The position numbers and the translations under genes are program-made. Under the pieces are notes generated by a model. The model saw nothing but the letters and a program-made list of their open reading frames with translations, ran no database searches and was not told the DNA's origin. Below, in pieces: positions 7,757 to 14,980 of a DNA stretch of 16,737 nucleotides. The stretch's first letter is position 1; each line of letters begins with the position of its first letter. The stretch comes from Acidiferrobacterales bacterium (GTDB lineage Bacteria > Pseudomonadota > Gammaproteobacteria > Acidiferrobacterales > Sulfurifustaceae): the NCBI GenBank assembly GCA_015492195.1, contig WGFP01000053.1, positions 1-16,737 on the forward strand, written 5' to 3'.

Positions 7757-8058
7757 GGCAACTCTCCTTGTTTGAAACCCCGAATTTCCTATATGTAGTT
7801 TTGTTTTTTCGTGCGCGAAAATATGGAAGTCATAAAACTTCTCATACAGTGATTATGTCGGTGTTTTATCCCGTAACTAAATCACTGTAGCCGAAGTTGG
7901 GACTAAGTCCAGAAACTGAAAATGAGTGAGCTGTGCAACCGACAAGCGGTGAATTTAGAACCCATAAGCGGCGGGCGACGGGCCGTCCCATTCAAAACTT
8001 TGAATGTTTTGGTAATGCTGACGCGGGTCGTGTTGCGGCGGGTCGCCTGCCGGACCTG
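7757..8058. other. 302-bp gap between PhnD-like paralogues 2 and 3, rich in inverted repeats
   Basis: No convincing gene is present. Several symmetrical sequences are: TACAGTGATT at 7845-7854 with its exact complement at 7880-7889; GAAGT/ACTTC around 7826-7841; GGACT-A-AGTCC around 7900-7910; and ATTCAAA/TTTGAAT at 7990-8005. On the minus strand this is downstream of paralogue 3 and upstream of paralogue 2. None of the hairpins has a proper T-tail, so operator sites or a structured leader RNA are more likely than a terminator. I could not match it to a known riboswitch. Confidence 0.5.
7845..7889. promoter_or_regulatory. 10-bp perfect inverted repeat upstream of PhnD-like paralogue 2
   Basis: TACAGTGATT (7845-7854) and AATCACTGTA (7880-7889) are perfect complements with a 25-base spacer. 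The pair ends about 90 bases before the paralogue 2 start. This may be an operator pair or the base of an RNA stem in the 5' leader. Confidence 0.4.
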
Positions 8059-9000
8059 TCAGGAATCAAAGCCCCACGTGTCTTTAAGAAGAATGTTTAC
8101 CCCGGCGTACTCGGTTTTGACGGCTCTTACAAGCCTTTTGGCCGGAAACCGTTTCCGTAACATCTTGGTCGCCTCCTGTCCTGCAGGCGATAACAGGGCT
8201 TCGGTGATTTTAGCCTTTTCCTCCGCTGTGAAGCTCGGGCCGGCCGTGAAAGCCTGTCCGGGCGCCGGTTGGGTGACAAATAATACCTTGGCATACTGAC
8301 CACGCGGATCCACTTTTTTGTAAATCTTCAGCGGCACAATTCCGCCGGCGCATTTTTTTGCAATGATGGCCTTGTAGATATTTCGCCAGCCCTTGACCGG
8401 CACCAGCTGCGGTTGACGGGAAGGGTTGTGGAACTGGTTATACAACCGCAGTGTTCCCTGATTGGGCGGCGCGTGGCCGCAAACCTGGCGGCCGGCCAGA
8501 TGTTTCAGCCGGGTGACCTGACGGTTGTCCTTGCGGGCGAGAAATACGAATATGAAGTCGCCGGGAATCTTGACCAGGGGTTCGTGTTGCCGTCTGGCAA
8601 CCCGCCAGCTCACGAAGTGCGGACCGTCAAACACCAAGTCATACTCACCCCTTTGCATGCCGTTCTGATAGGACAGCCAGTTATCCGGATGCTTGTAGAC
8701 GATTTTTTTGCCGAGAACCTTTGACAGGTATTCGGCGATCGGTCCGTAGGTTTCTTTTCCGCGGGCTACCGTTTCCCGCGGCGGCGCGGTGAATATATAT
8801 GCATCCTTTTTCATGGCTTGGGCCAGCGCATCGGACCCTGGCTGAAATACTTCCGCCGGCGGGCGATAGGCGGCCTTGATGGGTTTCGTGGCATTATCGG
8901 CCGCGACCGGCCGTGCAGCCGCTGTGATGATCAAAACAAACGTGGAAAGGAGTACGCGTTGCAGCGCGGGAGTGTGATGAAAAAGCTTCCTGGATGACAT
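8059..9000 (-). CDS. PhnD-like periplasmic substrate-binding protein (paralogue 3)
   Basis: A 313-residue member of the same family and first of the triplet in transcription order. ATG 8998-9000 follows AAGGAGGT with 8 bases spacing, the best ribosome-binding site of the three. The leader is longer, with hydrophobic VLLSTFVLIITAAARPVAA and likely cleavage at about residue 34-35. Core motifs are FTAPPRET (70-77), YGPIAEYLSKVLGKKIVYKH (85-104), YDLVFDGPHFVSWR (120-133), CGHAPPNQG (174-182), CAGGIVPL (217-224) and PGQAFTAGPSF. It is the more divergent copy: for example PGQAF replaces PNQAF and SFTAEEK replaces RISPEDQ, which could mean a different ligand. A possible promoter lies at 9151-9178. 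No transport partner genes are adjacent. Confidence 0.82.
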   Translation of the reverse strand: MSSRKLFHHTPALQRVLLSTFVLIITAAARPVAADNATKPIKAAYRPPAEVFQPGSDALAQAMKKDAYIFTAPPRETVARGKETYGPIAEYLSKVLGKKIVYKHPDNWLSYQNGMQRGEYDLVFDGPHFVSWRVARRQHEPLVKIPGDFIFVFLARKDNRQVTRLKHLAGRQVCGHAPPNQGTLRLYNQFHNPSRQPQLVPVKGWRNIYKAIIAKKCAGGIVPLKIYKKVDPRGQYAKVLFVTQPAPGQAFTAGPSFTAEEKAKITEALLSPAGQEATKMLRKRFPAKRLVRAVKTEYAGVNILLKDTWGFDS

Positions 9001-9422
9001 AAATGGACCTCCTTGTCCCTGACAGAAGATTCAATAACCGCGGCAGGGATTGCAATATCCGTTGCTCACCGCTTTGTTCGATACGAAGGGAAATAGAACG
9101 ACGCCCCGTGTATCGAAACTAATTGCATGCCGCGTTATCGGCGTCATTAAAATATAGACCATTGCCGTGGATTGTCTAGAAATCGTAATCATGCGATCTC
9201 TCGGTTGGACAAACGGCGATTGATCACCGATGATCGACGGGCACATTAGGATATTTTGTATCGTTATCGACATCGCATACGATGCGGTCCCGCTGTATCG
9301 GTCTCCGGCATCACATTGGGATTTTGTCGGCGGACATCTTCGATGTTGTTTATAAAGTGCTTTAATTTAATTTCTGAATATATTGAAAAACTGATCTTTA
9401 TTTACCAAGAGGAAGAACGAGT
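9001..9422. other. 422-bp divergent intergenic region
   Basis: This region separates the minus-strand PhnD-like triplet from the plus-strand cytoplasmic binding-protein gene, so it must hold promoters for both. I see a minus-strand promoter candidate (9151-9178), a small palindrome CATCG-CATA-CGATG near 9270-9283, two nearby TGATC units around 9224-9236 and an AT-rich stretch from 9345 to 9405 ahead of the plus-strand gene. No conserved protein is encoded here; short open frames are hydrophilic and lack ribosome-binding sites. Confidence 0.5.
9151..9178 (-). promoter_or_regulatory. Candidate sigma-70 promoter for the PhnD-like triplet
   Basis: On the minus strand TAGACA (9178-9173) and TATATT (9156-9151) each match the -35 and -10 consensus at five of six positions with a 16-base spacer. 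The predicted start would leave a leader of about 145 bases before paralogue 3. Confidence 0.4.
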
Positions 9423-10304
9423 ATGCTGCCTTGGCCTGAAGAGCGGGCTCGTCAGAGCCGGGAAAATGAAGCGTCCTGGTCGCAACCGGGTTCGAATATA
9501 TGCCTTGATTTTCACGGCGATCCAAGGCGCGCGCGACTGGTGGTGTTCTCCGACGGAAACCACCACATGGCGCTTGCGGAGTGTCTGCAAGGTTTTCTGG
9601 TGGAGAATCCGGGCGTCGATGATATTTTCTATGCAACAACCCCTCCGGGCGTGTTGGTCCAGGCGCTAAAGGGCGGGGGTCTGCAACTCGGCAACCTGAG
9701 TTTAACGGTCAAACCCGACATATTTTTAAGCCCCCCCGACGTGCTCGACTCGCTCGTGGCGGGAGGGTATATGCGGGAACATATTCCATTTATGAAAAGC
9801 CGCGGCAATGCGCTGCTTGTCAGAAAGGGAAACCCAAAGGCGATACGAGGCATCGCCGATCTTGCGCGTGACCAGGTTCGCCTGTTTCTGTCCAATCCGG
9901 ATACCGAACGCGCGAGCTACCGGGTCTATGCCGACAGCCTCAAGGCACTGGCGCGCAAGCATGGGGTTGCCCCGGATTTTCTGGACGCCGGTCGCGTGGT
10001 TTACGGCGAGCGCATCCATCATCGCGAGGCGCCGCAGGCACTGGCTGATGGGCGCGCCGACGTGGCAATGGTTTATTATCATCTGGCGCTGCGCTACACT
10101 CGCATTTTTCCAGATTTGTTTGAACTCGTTCCTATCGGCGGAACGGCCGATAATCCGCAACCGGAACCGGAAAATATCGTAAGTCGCATACACGCCGGCC
10201 GCGTGGGCGACGGCGGTGAATGGGGAAGCGCTTTATTGGAATTTCTGCAAAGCGATGCGGTGACGGAAATCTATGAACGCCACGGACTATCGCGGGAAAA
10301 ATAA
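9423..10304 (+). CDS. ModA-like type II binding protein without signal peptide
   Basis: A 293-residue protein. ATG 9423 follows AAGAGGAAG about 10 bases upstream. Residues about 38-290 resemble the ModA/type II extracellular solute-binding fold: RLVVFSDGNHHMALAECLQG (first strand and helix), KPDIFLSPPDVLDSLVAGGY (the hinge-side motif where ModA proteins have ADVFASAD), NALLVRKGNP, and LADGRADVAMVYYHLALRY. The first 37 residues are hydrophilic and charged with no hydrophobic core, so no secretion signal is visible and the protein is probably cytoplasmic. No DNA-binding domain is attached. It diverges from the PhnD-like triplet and converges with the DUF3604 gene. It may be an intracellular ligand sensor or carrier; molybdate binding is not established. 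Confidence 0.68.
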   Translation: MLPWPEERARQSRENEASWSQPGSNICLDFHGDPRRARLVVFSDGNHHMALAECLQGFLVENPGVDDIFYATTPPGVLVQALKGGGLQLGNLSLTVKPDIFLSPPDVLDSLVAGGYMREHIPFMKSRGNALLVRKGNPKAIRGIADLARDQVRLFLSNPDTERASYRVYADSLKALARKHGVAPDFLDAGRVVYGERIHHREAPQALADGRADVAMVYYHLALRYTRIFPDLFELVPIGGTADNPQPEPENIVSRIHAGRVGDGGEWGSALLEFLQSDAVTEIYERHGLSREK

Positions 10305-10360
10305 AATAAAAATGTAGGATATCCCTTGCGTCACGCCCCTTGGTTGTCAACGTTACGCGA

Positions 10361-12745
10361 CTACTTGAACGTGATGAACATCGCGGAGGTCCAGACCTTG
10401 GCGTCGTCCACCTGGCGTCCGACCAGGAACACCGGCCGGAATCCGTGCGGGCCGTTGCCGGGATCAATCTCCAACGTTCCTTCGATCTCACGCGGCATCG
10501 GCTGATCACTCATGCGTTCCAGCGCGAGGAACAGCTCGGTGCCCCCCAACTCCTTGCGCAGGCCGCCGCTGGAGAGCAGTTCCTCACCCGTGACTTCCCA
10601 GGAAAAGCTCGGACAGTGGACAAAGGGATTGCCCTTAAGGGGATCGCCGACTTTGACGTAGCCGTCGATGGTGCCTTCAATTTTGATAGTGCAGTGAAGC
10701 AGGTTGCTGACGTCGATCTCGACGGTGTCGGCATCGCCGTAGGTGTCGGACTGGAAACCGATCCGGGTGGGGCCGGCGCGCCAGCACGTCTCTTCGTCGT
10801 GCTCGAAACCCCGTCCCACGAAGTTATTGATTATGCCGTTGGTGATGGTGATCATCCCTTTCCAGTCGGCCCAGCGGTAACGGTCACGGATGCGGGCACC
10901 GCCCCAGCGCAGTCGGATGCGGCGCTCGGAATAGCCGTGTTCTTCCTGAAGATTGCGCCGCCAAATAAGGCCTGTATGGTCAAAGGCGGCGATTTCATCC
11001 CAGCCGGCGTCGCCCAGGAAACGATACTGGATCTCGGCGCCGCCCTTGTGTTCGAACTCATCGCCCTGGATAAATTTTCCGCAGCGGGTAAGCCCCACGA
11101 GGCGCTCGCCGGTGGTGGCGAAGGTATGACGCGCGCGCAACGCCCGGCCGATGGTTTCGCGGTCAAGCTTGGCGGCGAGGATGCCGGTCACGCCGCCCTT
11201 GGTGCCGAATACCGCGGTACCCGGGACGCCGCCGCCGCAGCGGCCGCGGTGTTCGTCGCCGTTGGCCGAGGCGCCTAGCTTGTAGCCGCGTCGCATGGTC
11301 TCTTCGTAGAGCCATGGAAAATGCCCCCAGGCCGACTCGATCTCCACCAGGCGCTCCAGCACCGGATGATGCCAGTCGAGGATGCAGCGCCGGCCGCCCA
11401 CGTGGGGCATCAATAAATGCCCTTCGGGGTCGTGGATATAGGTGGCATACAATTCCTCAATGGGCCAGGCGCCGGGTTGAATCGTGTCACTGACCATGTC
11501 CTCGTTCCATTCAAAGGAACGGCAGACATTCCCGTCCTTATCGAAGGGAAACTGCGGCGTTCCATCACGCAGGAACACCACGTTGTGATCGCCGCCCGCG
11601 CAAGAGTTGCCGCACCATTCGGTGCCCGGGTAGCAGACGAACTCCCCGTCCTTGTTTAATCCATCGATGAGTTTGACCGCTTTGTCCCAGCGCTTCTTGG
11701 TGATCTGAAAATCGTTGGCGGTATAGCCGAGCACGTCCAAACCGGCGACGTCACGGCCGTAGGTGAGGTTATAGAGGGTGCTGTTGGTGCCGACGGTGTC
11801 GTCCGAATGCACGTGCAGGTCGCCGAAGAAAGTACGCGGGAACGGCAGGTCGTTCTCCAGCGTCACATAAAACCGGGTCTCGGGCACCGCCGGATGTTTG
11901 GGCAGGGTTGCGCGGATCTCCAACTCGCCGGCCGTGCCCGTGGGCAGGTCGGTGACGGTGGCGACCGCCCAACCCTTCTTGTTGAGCCGGATGGTTTGTT
12001 CGTAAACCGGCTTGCCGTTGAGCAGGCCCGTCAAGGCCACTTCGTCGCCGCAATTCCAACAGGTGTTGCCCCAACGGTCCTCGGCCCGCACCCGCAGGGT
12101 GACGGCCTCGCCGGTTTTGACGATGCGGGACGCCGTCATCACCAGCTGCGCCGGCACACCCGGTACGATATCGATGACGATATCCCCGGGGATGGCGCAG
12201 AAGCGCGAGGTGCCGAGGGGATCGACGTAGCAGCGGAAACGAAAACCCTCTTCGACGAACGTCTGAATCCGGGTGCCGGGGCCGCCGCCGCGCCGGTCGC
12301 CCAAGCGGATGATGATGTGGTCGCCGGGCTTGAGATACCCGTCCACCGTGTCGACGATTACCGCTTTCTGGAACGGGCGCTCGTGACCCTTCTGGTCGAA
12401 GCGGACCTTGAGCGACTGCACGGTGGCCGGGCTTTGGCCGGGGACCAGGGGACCGGCCTGGTACTCGGCGGAGACGTAATTGGCGCCCTTCGGATTCGAG
12501 GTCTGGAACAGCGCCCAGTCGGAGTAGAACTTGAAGGTCGCCTTGATCCAGGCGCCGTCGGCGATCCCCGAGGCGCCGACCTCATAATCCAGCACGATTT
12601 CTTCCCACGAGCCGGCGACCAGTTTTTCCTTGTTGCAGGTCAGGCGGCCCAGGAAGGGCATGTCCTTGGTTTTGCTGTACAGGCCTTCGGGGGCGATGTA
12701 GTCGCCCAGCCTTTTCTTCAATTCGGTGTCAGACATCTTTTTCAT
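10361..12745 (-). CDS. DUF3604-family PHP-like metallohydrolase
   Basis: A 794-residue protein with no signal peptide. The N-terminal ~300 residues look beta-rich (Ig-like repeats, for example PGVPAQLVMTASRIVKTGEA). From about 305 a PHP-like metal centre follows: GDLHVHSD (His311, His313), AND (Asp345), GTEW (Glu376), DHN (His387), MPHVGG (His448), WHHP (His459-460) and NGDEHRG (Asp497, His499). These are the spaced His/Asp/Glu ligands expected of DUF3604 and PHP phosphoesterase-type enzymes. The likely reaction is hydrolysis of a phospho- or other ester in the cytoplasm; the substrate is unknown. It is unusually cysteine-rich, with CWNC at 229-232 and CGNSC at 378-382. ATG 12743-12745 has AGGAG 11 bases upstream. 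It follows an SsuABC-type importer on the same strand after 233 bp, suggesting it processes the imported compound. Confidence 0.82.
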   Translation of the reverse strand: MKKMSDTELKKRLGDYIAPEGLYSKTKDMPFLGRLTCNKEKLVAGSWEEIVLDYEVGASGIADGAWIKATFKFYSDWALFQTSNPKGANYVSAEYQAGPLVPGQSPATVQSLKVRFDQKGHERPFQKAVIVDTVDGYLKPGDHIIIRLGDRRGGGPGTRIQTFVEEGFRFRCYVDPLGTSRFCAIPGDIVIDIVPGVPAQLVMTASRIVKTGEAVTLRVRAEDRWGNTCWNCGDEVALTGLLNGKPVYEQTIRLNKKGWAVATVTDLPTGTAGELEIRATLPKHPAVPETRFYVTLENDLPFPRTFFGDLHVHSDDTVGTNSTLYNLTYGRDVAGLDVLGYTANDFQITKKRWDKAVKLIDGLNKDGEFVCYPGTEWCGNSCAGGDHNVVFLRDGTPQFPFDKDGNVCRSFEWNEDMVSDTIQPGAWPIEELYATYIHDPEGHLLMPHVGGRRCILDWHHPVLERLVEIESAWGHFPWLYEETMRRGYKLGASANGDEHRGRCGGGVPGTAVFGTKGGVTGILAAKLDRETIGRALRARHTFATTGERLVGLTRCGKFIQGDEFEHKGGAEIQYRFLGDAGWDEIAAFDHTGLIWRRNLQEEHGYSERRIRLRWGGARIRDRYRWADWKGMITITNGIINNFVGRGFEHDEETCWRAGPTRIGFQSDTYGDADTVEIDVSNLLHCTIKIEGTIDGYVKVGDPLKGNPFVHCPSFSWEVTGEELLSSGGLRKELGGTELFLALERMSDQPMPREIEGTLEIDPGNGPHGFRPVFLVGRQVDDAKVWTSAMFITFK

Positions 12746-12978
12746 GTTGTGTTTTGCTCCTAACTGCCAGCTCTCCTATTTCCAGTTGACAAAAAGTTGC
12801 CCCCCTTAAGTCGGTTTGTCGGCGAACCAAGCTCGTCTTCGCCCGCAAATTGGCGCGGGCTGAGTCGCTTGTTGCCGCAGAATCAAAGCGATTAACAATC
12901 ATCACCCTGTGGCGGGCGTTATAGTGTCAAGCCGACCGAATACCCGGGTTATTCTTCCTCCTGTGTGGACGGAACCAT
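12746..12978. other. 233-bp intercistronic gap, permease to DUF3604 gene
   Basis: No gene is seen. GCCCGC (12841-12846) pairs with GCGGGC (12855-12860) across an 8-base loop, without a T-run. A perfect minus-strand TTGACA is at 12930-12925 but no good -10 lies at the right distance. The DUF3604 gene could be transcribed by read-through or from its own weak promoter. Confidence 0.45.
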
Positions 12979-13770
12979 TTACGCAAGGCGCCAGACTTCG
13001 TAGCGCTTTTCGATTTGACGGAAGAACAATCTTTCGAACAGGTAAGAGAACAGGCCGATCAGGACAATTCCCAGCAATACCTGTCTCGCATTACCGATTT
13101 CGCCGCCCATCTGCACCATCCACCCCACTCCCTGGGTGGCGCCGATCATCTCCGCCGCAACCAGCGCCCTCCAGGCCTGGCTGAAGCCGATCCGCAGCGC
13201 CGCGGTCACAAAGGGCAGGCTTGCGGGGAGGTATACGTACAGAAAAAGTTGCCAGCGTTTGGCGCCCAATACCCGGGCCGCCCGGACCTCCTGGCCTTGG
13301 ATCTGCAATACGCCTTCCATGATGGTGAGAATCATGGGGTTCACGGCCGAAATAAAAATGACGATGACAATAGTCGTGTAACCGATGCCGAAGATAATCA
13401 GCATCAAGGGCGCCCAGGCGATGGGCGGGATGGCCATGAACAAGCCGTTCAGTGGAACCATATATTCCCGAAACCCCTTGAAAAATCCCGCCAGGAACCC
13501 GGCGACCATGGAGACGATAATGGCCGCCCCGAAGCCGCCCACCTCCTCAAGAAAACTGGCCCAAATATGCGGGAAAAGCTCGCCGTCCGCGATCCAGATA
13601 TATCCTTCATGGGCCACGTCCCAGACCTGCGGCAAAATATACGAAGGGAACTGGGTGGCGATGAGCATCCATGCGACCAACAGCGAAGGGATCGAGAGCC
13701 ATGACCAGGAGTACTCGGGGAGTTTAAAGCGCCTTTGTTTCGGCACCGCGTCTTTCGCTGCAACACTCAC
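12979..13770 (-). CDS. ABC importer permease, SsuC/TauC/NitT type
   Basis: A 263-residue inner-membrane permease of the nitrate/sulfonate/taurine importer family. About six membrane segments are visible: LSIPSLLVAWMLIA, GAAIIVSMVAGFLAG, LMLIIFGIGY, IVIVIFISAV, then FVTAALRIGF, and LLGIVLIGLFSYL. The cytoplasmic EAA-type coupling loop is EVRAARVLGAKRWQ with the following PASLPFVTAALRIG (about 161-195), which docks on the ATPase. The start is GTG 13768-13770, preceded by AGAGGAG at 8 bases spacing. It lies 161 bp downstream of the binding protein and upstream of the DUF3604 gene, completing a one-permease importer that would act as a homodimer. The substrate cannot be deduced. Confidence 0.88.
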   Translation of the reverse strand: MSVAAKDAVPKQRRFKLPEYSWSWLSIPSLLVAWMLIATQFPSYILPQVWDVAHEGYIWIADGELFPHIWASFLEEVGGFGAAIIVSMVAGFLAGFFKGFREYMVPLNGLFMAIPPIAWAPLMLIIFGIGYTTIVIVIFISAVNPMILTIMEGVLQIQGQEVRAARVLGAKRWQLFLYVYLPASLPFVTAALRIGFSQAWRALVAAEMIGATQGVGWMVQMGGEIGNARQVLLGIVLIGLFSYLFERLFFRQIEKRYEVWRLA

Positions 13771-13832
13771 GATAAAATCTCCTCTACATCATCGAACCAT
13801 GTTTGGTTTGAACCACGGAAATTGCCGCTCTC

Positions 13833-13874
13833 GCTTGCTTACCGAACCCGGCCAAGGCCGGCTCCCGGGCAAGC
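13833..13874 (-). repeat. Nested inverted repeat between binding protein and permease genes
   Basis: An inner perfect stem CCGGCC-AA-GGCCGG (13848-13861) lies inside an outer pair GCTTGC (13833-13838) and GCAAGC (13869-13874). No T-run follows on either strand. It may stabilise the upstream mRNA or lower permease expression relative to the binding protein, as intercistronic hairpins do in other importer operons. Confidence 0.55.
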
Positions 13875-13931
13875 AAAATCCGATGTAACCAATTCTCTGC
13901 GTGTTAAAAATAACGCTGCTTTACTGACCGT

Positions 13932-14927
13932 TTATTTCATGGCCTCTTTCATCAGGCTGCGGTCGATCAACTCATTCGCATCAAGTTTCTTTTTGATGTA
14001 GCCGAGTGAATAGGAGTAGTTCATCAAACGCTGAATGAACGCCACGTCCTGCTTCTTGAGCTCATACTCCCATCCCAGCCGGGCCCGTGCATGGCGCACT
14101 ACCGCGACGCCGGGATGTTTCGTTCCCGATCCATCGATGACGGTTTCCATCCTGAAGGCCTTGGCGATGATGTCGTTGCCGGCGTTGGGGCTCGAGTTGA
14201 GGTACTTCACCGCCCGAATGTGGGCCCGCAGCACCTTCACCACCGCGCTTCTTTTGTTTTTCAACGTATCGGGCATGGCCATCACGATGTACCAGGGATA
14301 CTTGGGCACCGCCTTGTTCATATCGAAAATAACCTGGGTCTTGCCACGGAGCAGAAACTGGGCGGTGAAGGGTTCCCAGATAAAGGCGGCATCAACGACT
14401 TTCGATTCCACCGAGGGACCCATGTTGCCCGACGGCATGGGCACGATCTGGACGTCTTTATCGGGTTTTAGCTTTGCGGCTTCCCCGAGAACATAACCCC
14501 GCAACAACACGTCCATGCCGCTGCCCTTGCGCACGCCGGCCAGTTTCTTTCCTTTCAAATCCTTAAGCGAGTTAATTCCGGAATCCTTCAGAGATATGAC
14601 GGCGGCCTGGCCGTAGTTCACCTTGGCCAGGATCCGGCTCTTGAGGCCGCGGGAATACCAATGGTACACGGGCGGTGATCCGATATAGGCCATGTCCAGC
14701 TCGCCCGCCGCCAGGGCCTGATGGACGATGGGGCCGCTGGTGAACGAGATGACCTCCACCTCGATGCCCTCATCCTTGAAATACCCTTTATCTTGAGCGA
14801 TGAGCACCGGCGCATTGGCCATCGCAAAGACCCAGCCGATCTTGATCTTTTCGGCGGCCTGGGTACTCGGCACAAAAGTAAACAAAGTGAGAAACGACGT
14901 TATGGCAAAGATGATTATCTTGTTCAT
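13932..14927 (-). CDS. ABC importer substrate-binding protein, SsuA/TauA/NMT1 type
   Basis: A binding protein of 331 residues from the chosen start. The frame extends to ATG 14939, but GGAGG at 14933-14937 lies inside that extension, 5 bases before ATG 14927, which fixes the start there. A signal peptide follows: MNKIIIFAITSFLTLFTFV, with cleavage near TQAA|EK. The mature protein begins KIKIGWVFAMANAPVLIAQD and continues with KGYFKDEGIEVEVISFTSG, the typical opening of nitrate/sulfonate/taurine/NMT1-like proteins. GELDMAYIGSPPV and DAAFIWEPF are further family motifs. It would capture the substrate in the periplasm and deliver it to the permease downstream. It lies 47 bp after the ATPase gene. 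Aromatic, sulfonate, pyrimidine and nitrate ligands all occur in this family, so the ligand is not assignable. Confidence 0.87.
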   Translation of the reverse strand: MNKIIIFAITSFLTLFTFVPSTQAAEKIKIGWVFAMANAPVLIAQDKGYFKDEGIEVEVISFTSGPIVHQALAAGELDMAYIGSPPVYHWYSRGLKSRILAKVNYGQAAVISLKDSGINSLKDLKGKKLAGVRKGSGMDVLLRGYVLGEAAKLKPDKDVQIVPMPSGNMGPSVESKVVDAAFIWEPFTAQFLLRGKTQVIFDMNKAVPKYPWYIVMAMPDTLKNKRSAVVKVLRAHIRAVKYLNSSPNAGNDIIAKAFRMETVIDGSGTKHPGVAVVRHARARLGWEYELKKQDVAFIQRLMNYSYSLGYIKKKLDANELIDRSLMKEAMK

Positions 14928-14957
14928 CACATCCTCCATTTTCTCAAGTTTTAAATT

Positions 14958-14980
14958 AACTGACTTTCCCTCGGTCAGTT
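14958..14980 (-). repeat. 7-bp hairpin overlapping the ATPase stop codon
   Basis: AACTGAC (14958-14964) is complementary to GTCAGTT (14974-14980), with a 9-base loop. The stop codon of the ATPase gene (14975-14977) lies in one arm. On the minus strand an AATTTAAAA stretch follows instead of a T-run, so at most it is a partial terminator or an RNA-processing or stability element. Confidence 0.4.

Noticed and set aside
7922..8299. Plus-strand frames in the gap beside PhnD-like paralogue 3
   Set aside because: They run antisense into paralogue 3, lack a ribosome-binding site and show no domain. The unshared part is only about 140 bases.
9256..9669. Plus-strand frame of 137 codons crossing into the ModA-like gene
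   Set aside because: It has no ribosome-binding site or known domain, and its second half is an out-of-frame reading of the well-supported binding-protein gene.
10340..11278. Long plus-strand open frame of 312 codons
   Set aside because: It is antisense to the DUF3604 gene, whose protein shows clear metal-ligand motifs. The plus-strand product is low-complexity Ala/Gly/Val/Asp-rich, as expected from the opposite strand of GC-rich coding DNA.
11807..12763. Long plus-strand open frame of 318 codons
   Set aside because: It is also antisense to the DUF3604 gene, with no recognisable domain and a composition typical of a GC-rich shadow frame.
12902..12930. Minus-strand promoter for the DUF3604 gene
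   Set aside because: The -35 TTGACA is perfect, but at 16-18 bases spacing the sequence is GGGTGA-like and does not resemble a -10 box.
13015..13704. Plus-strand open frame of 229 codons
   Set aside because: It lies opposite the permease; the translation is highly polar and repetitive (many His, Asp, Gln, Arg) with no family motif.
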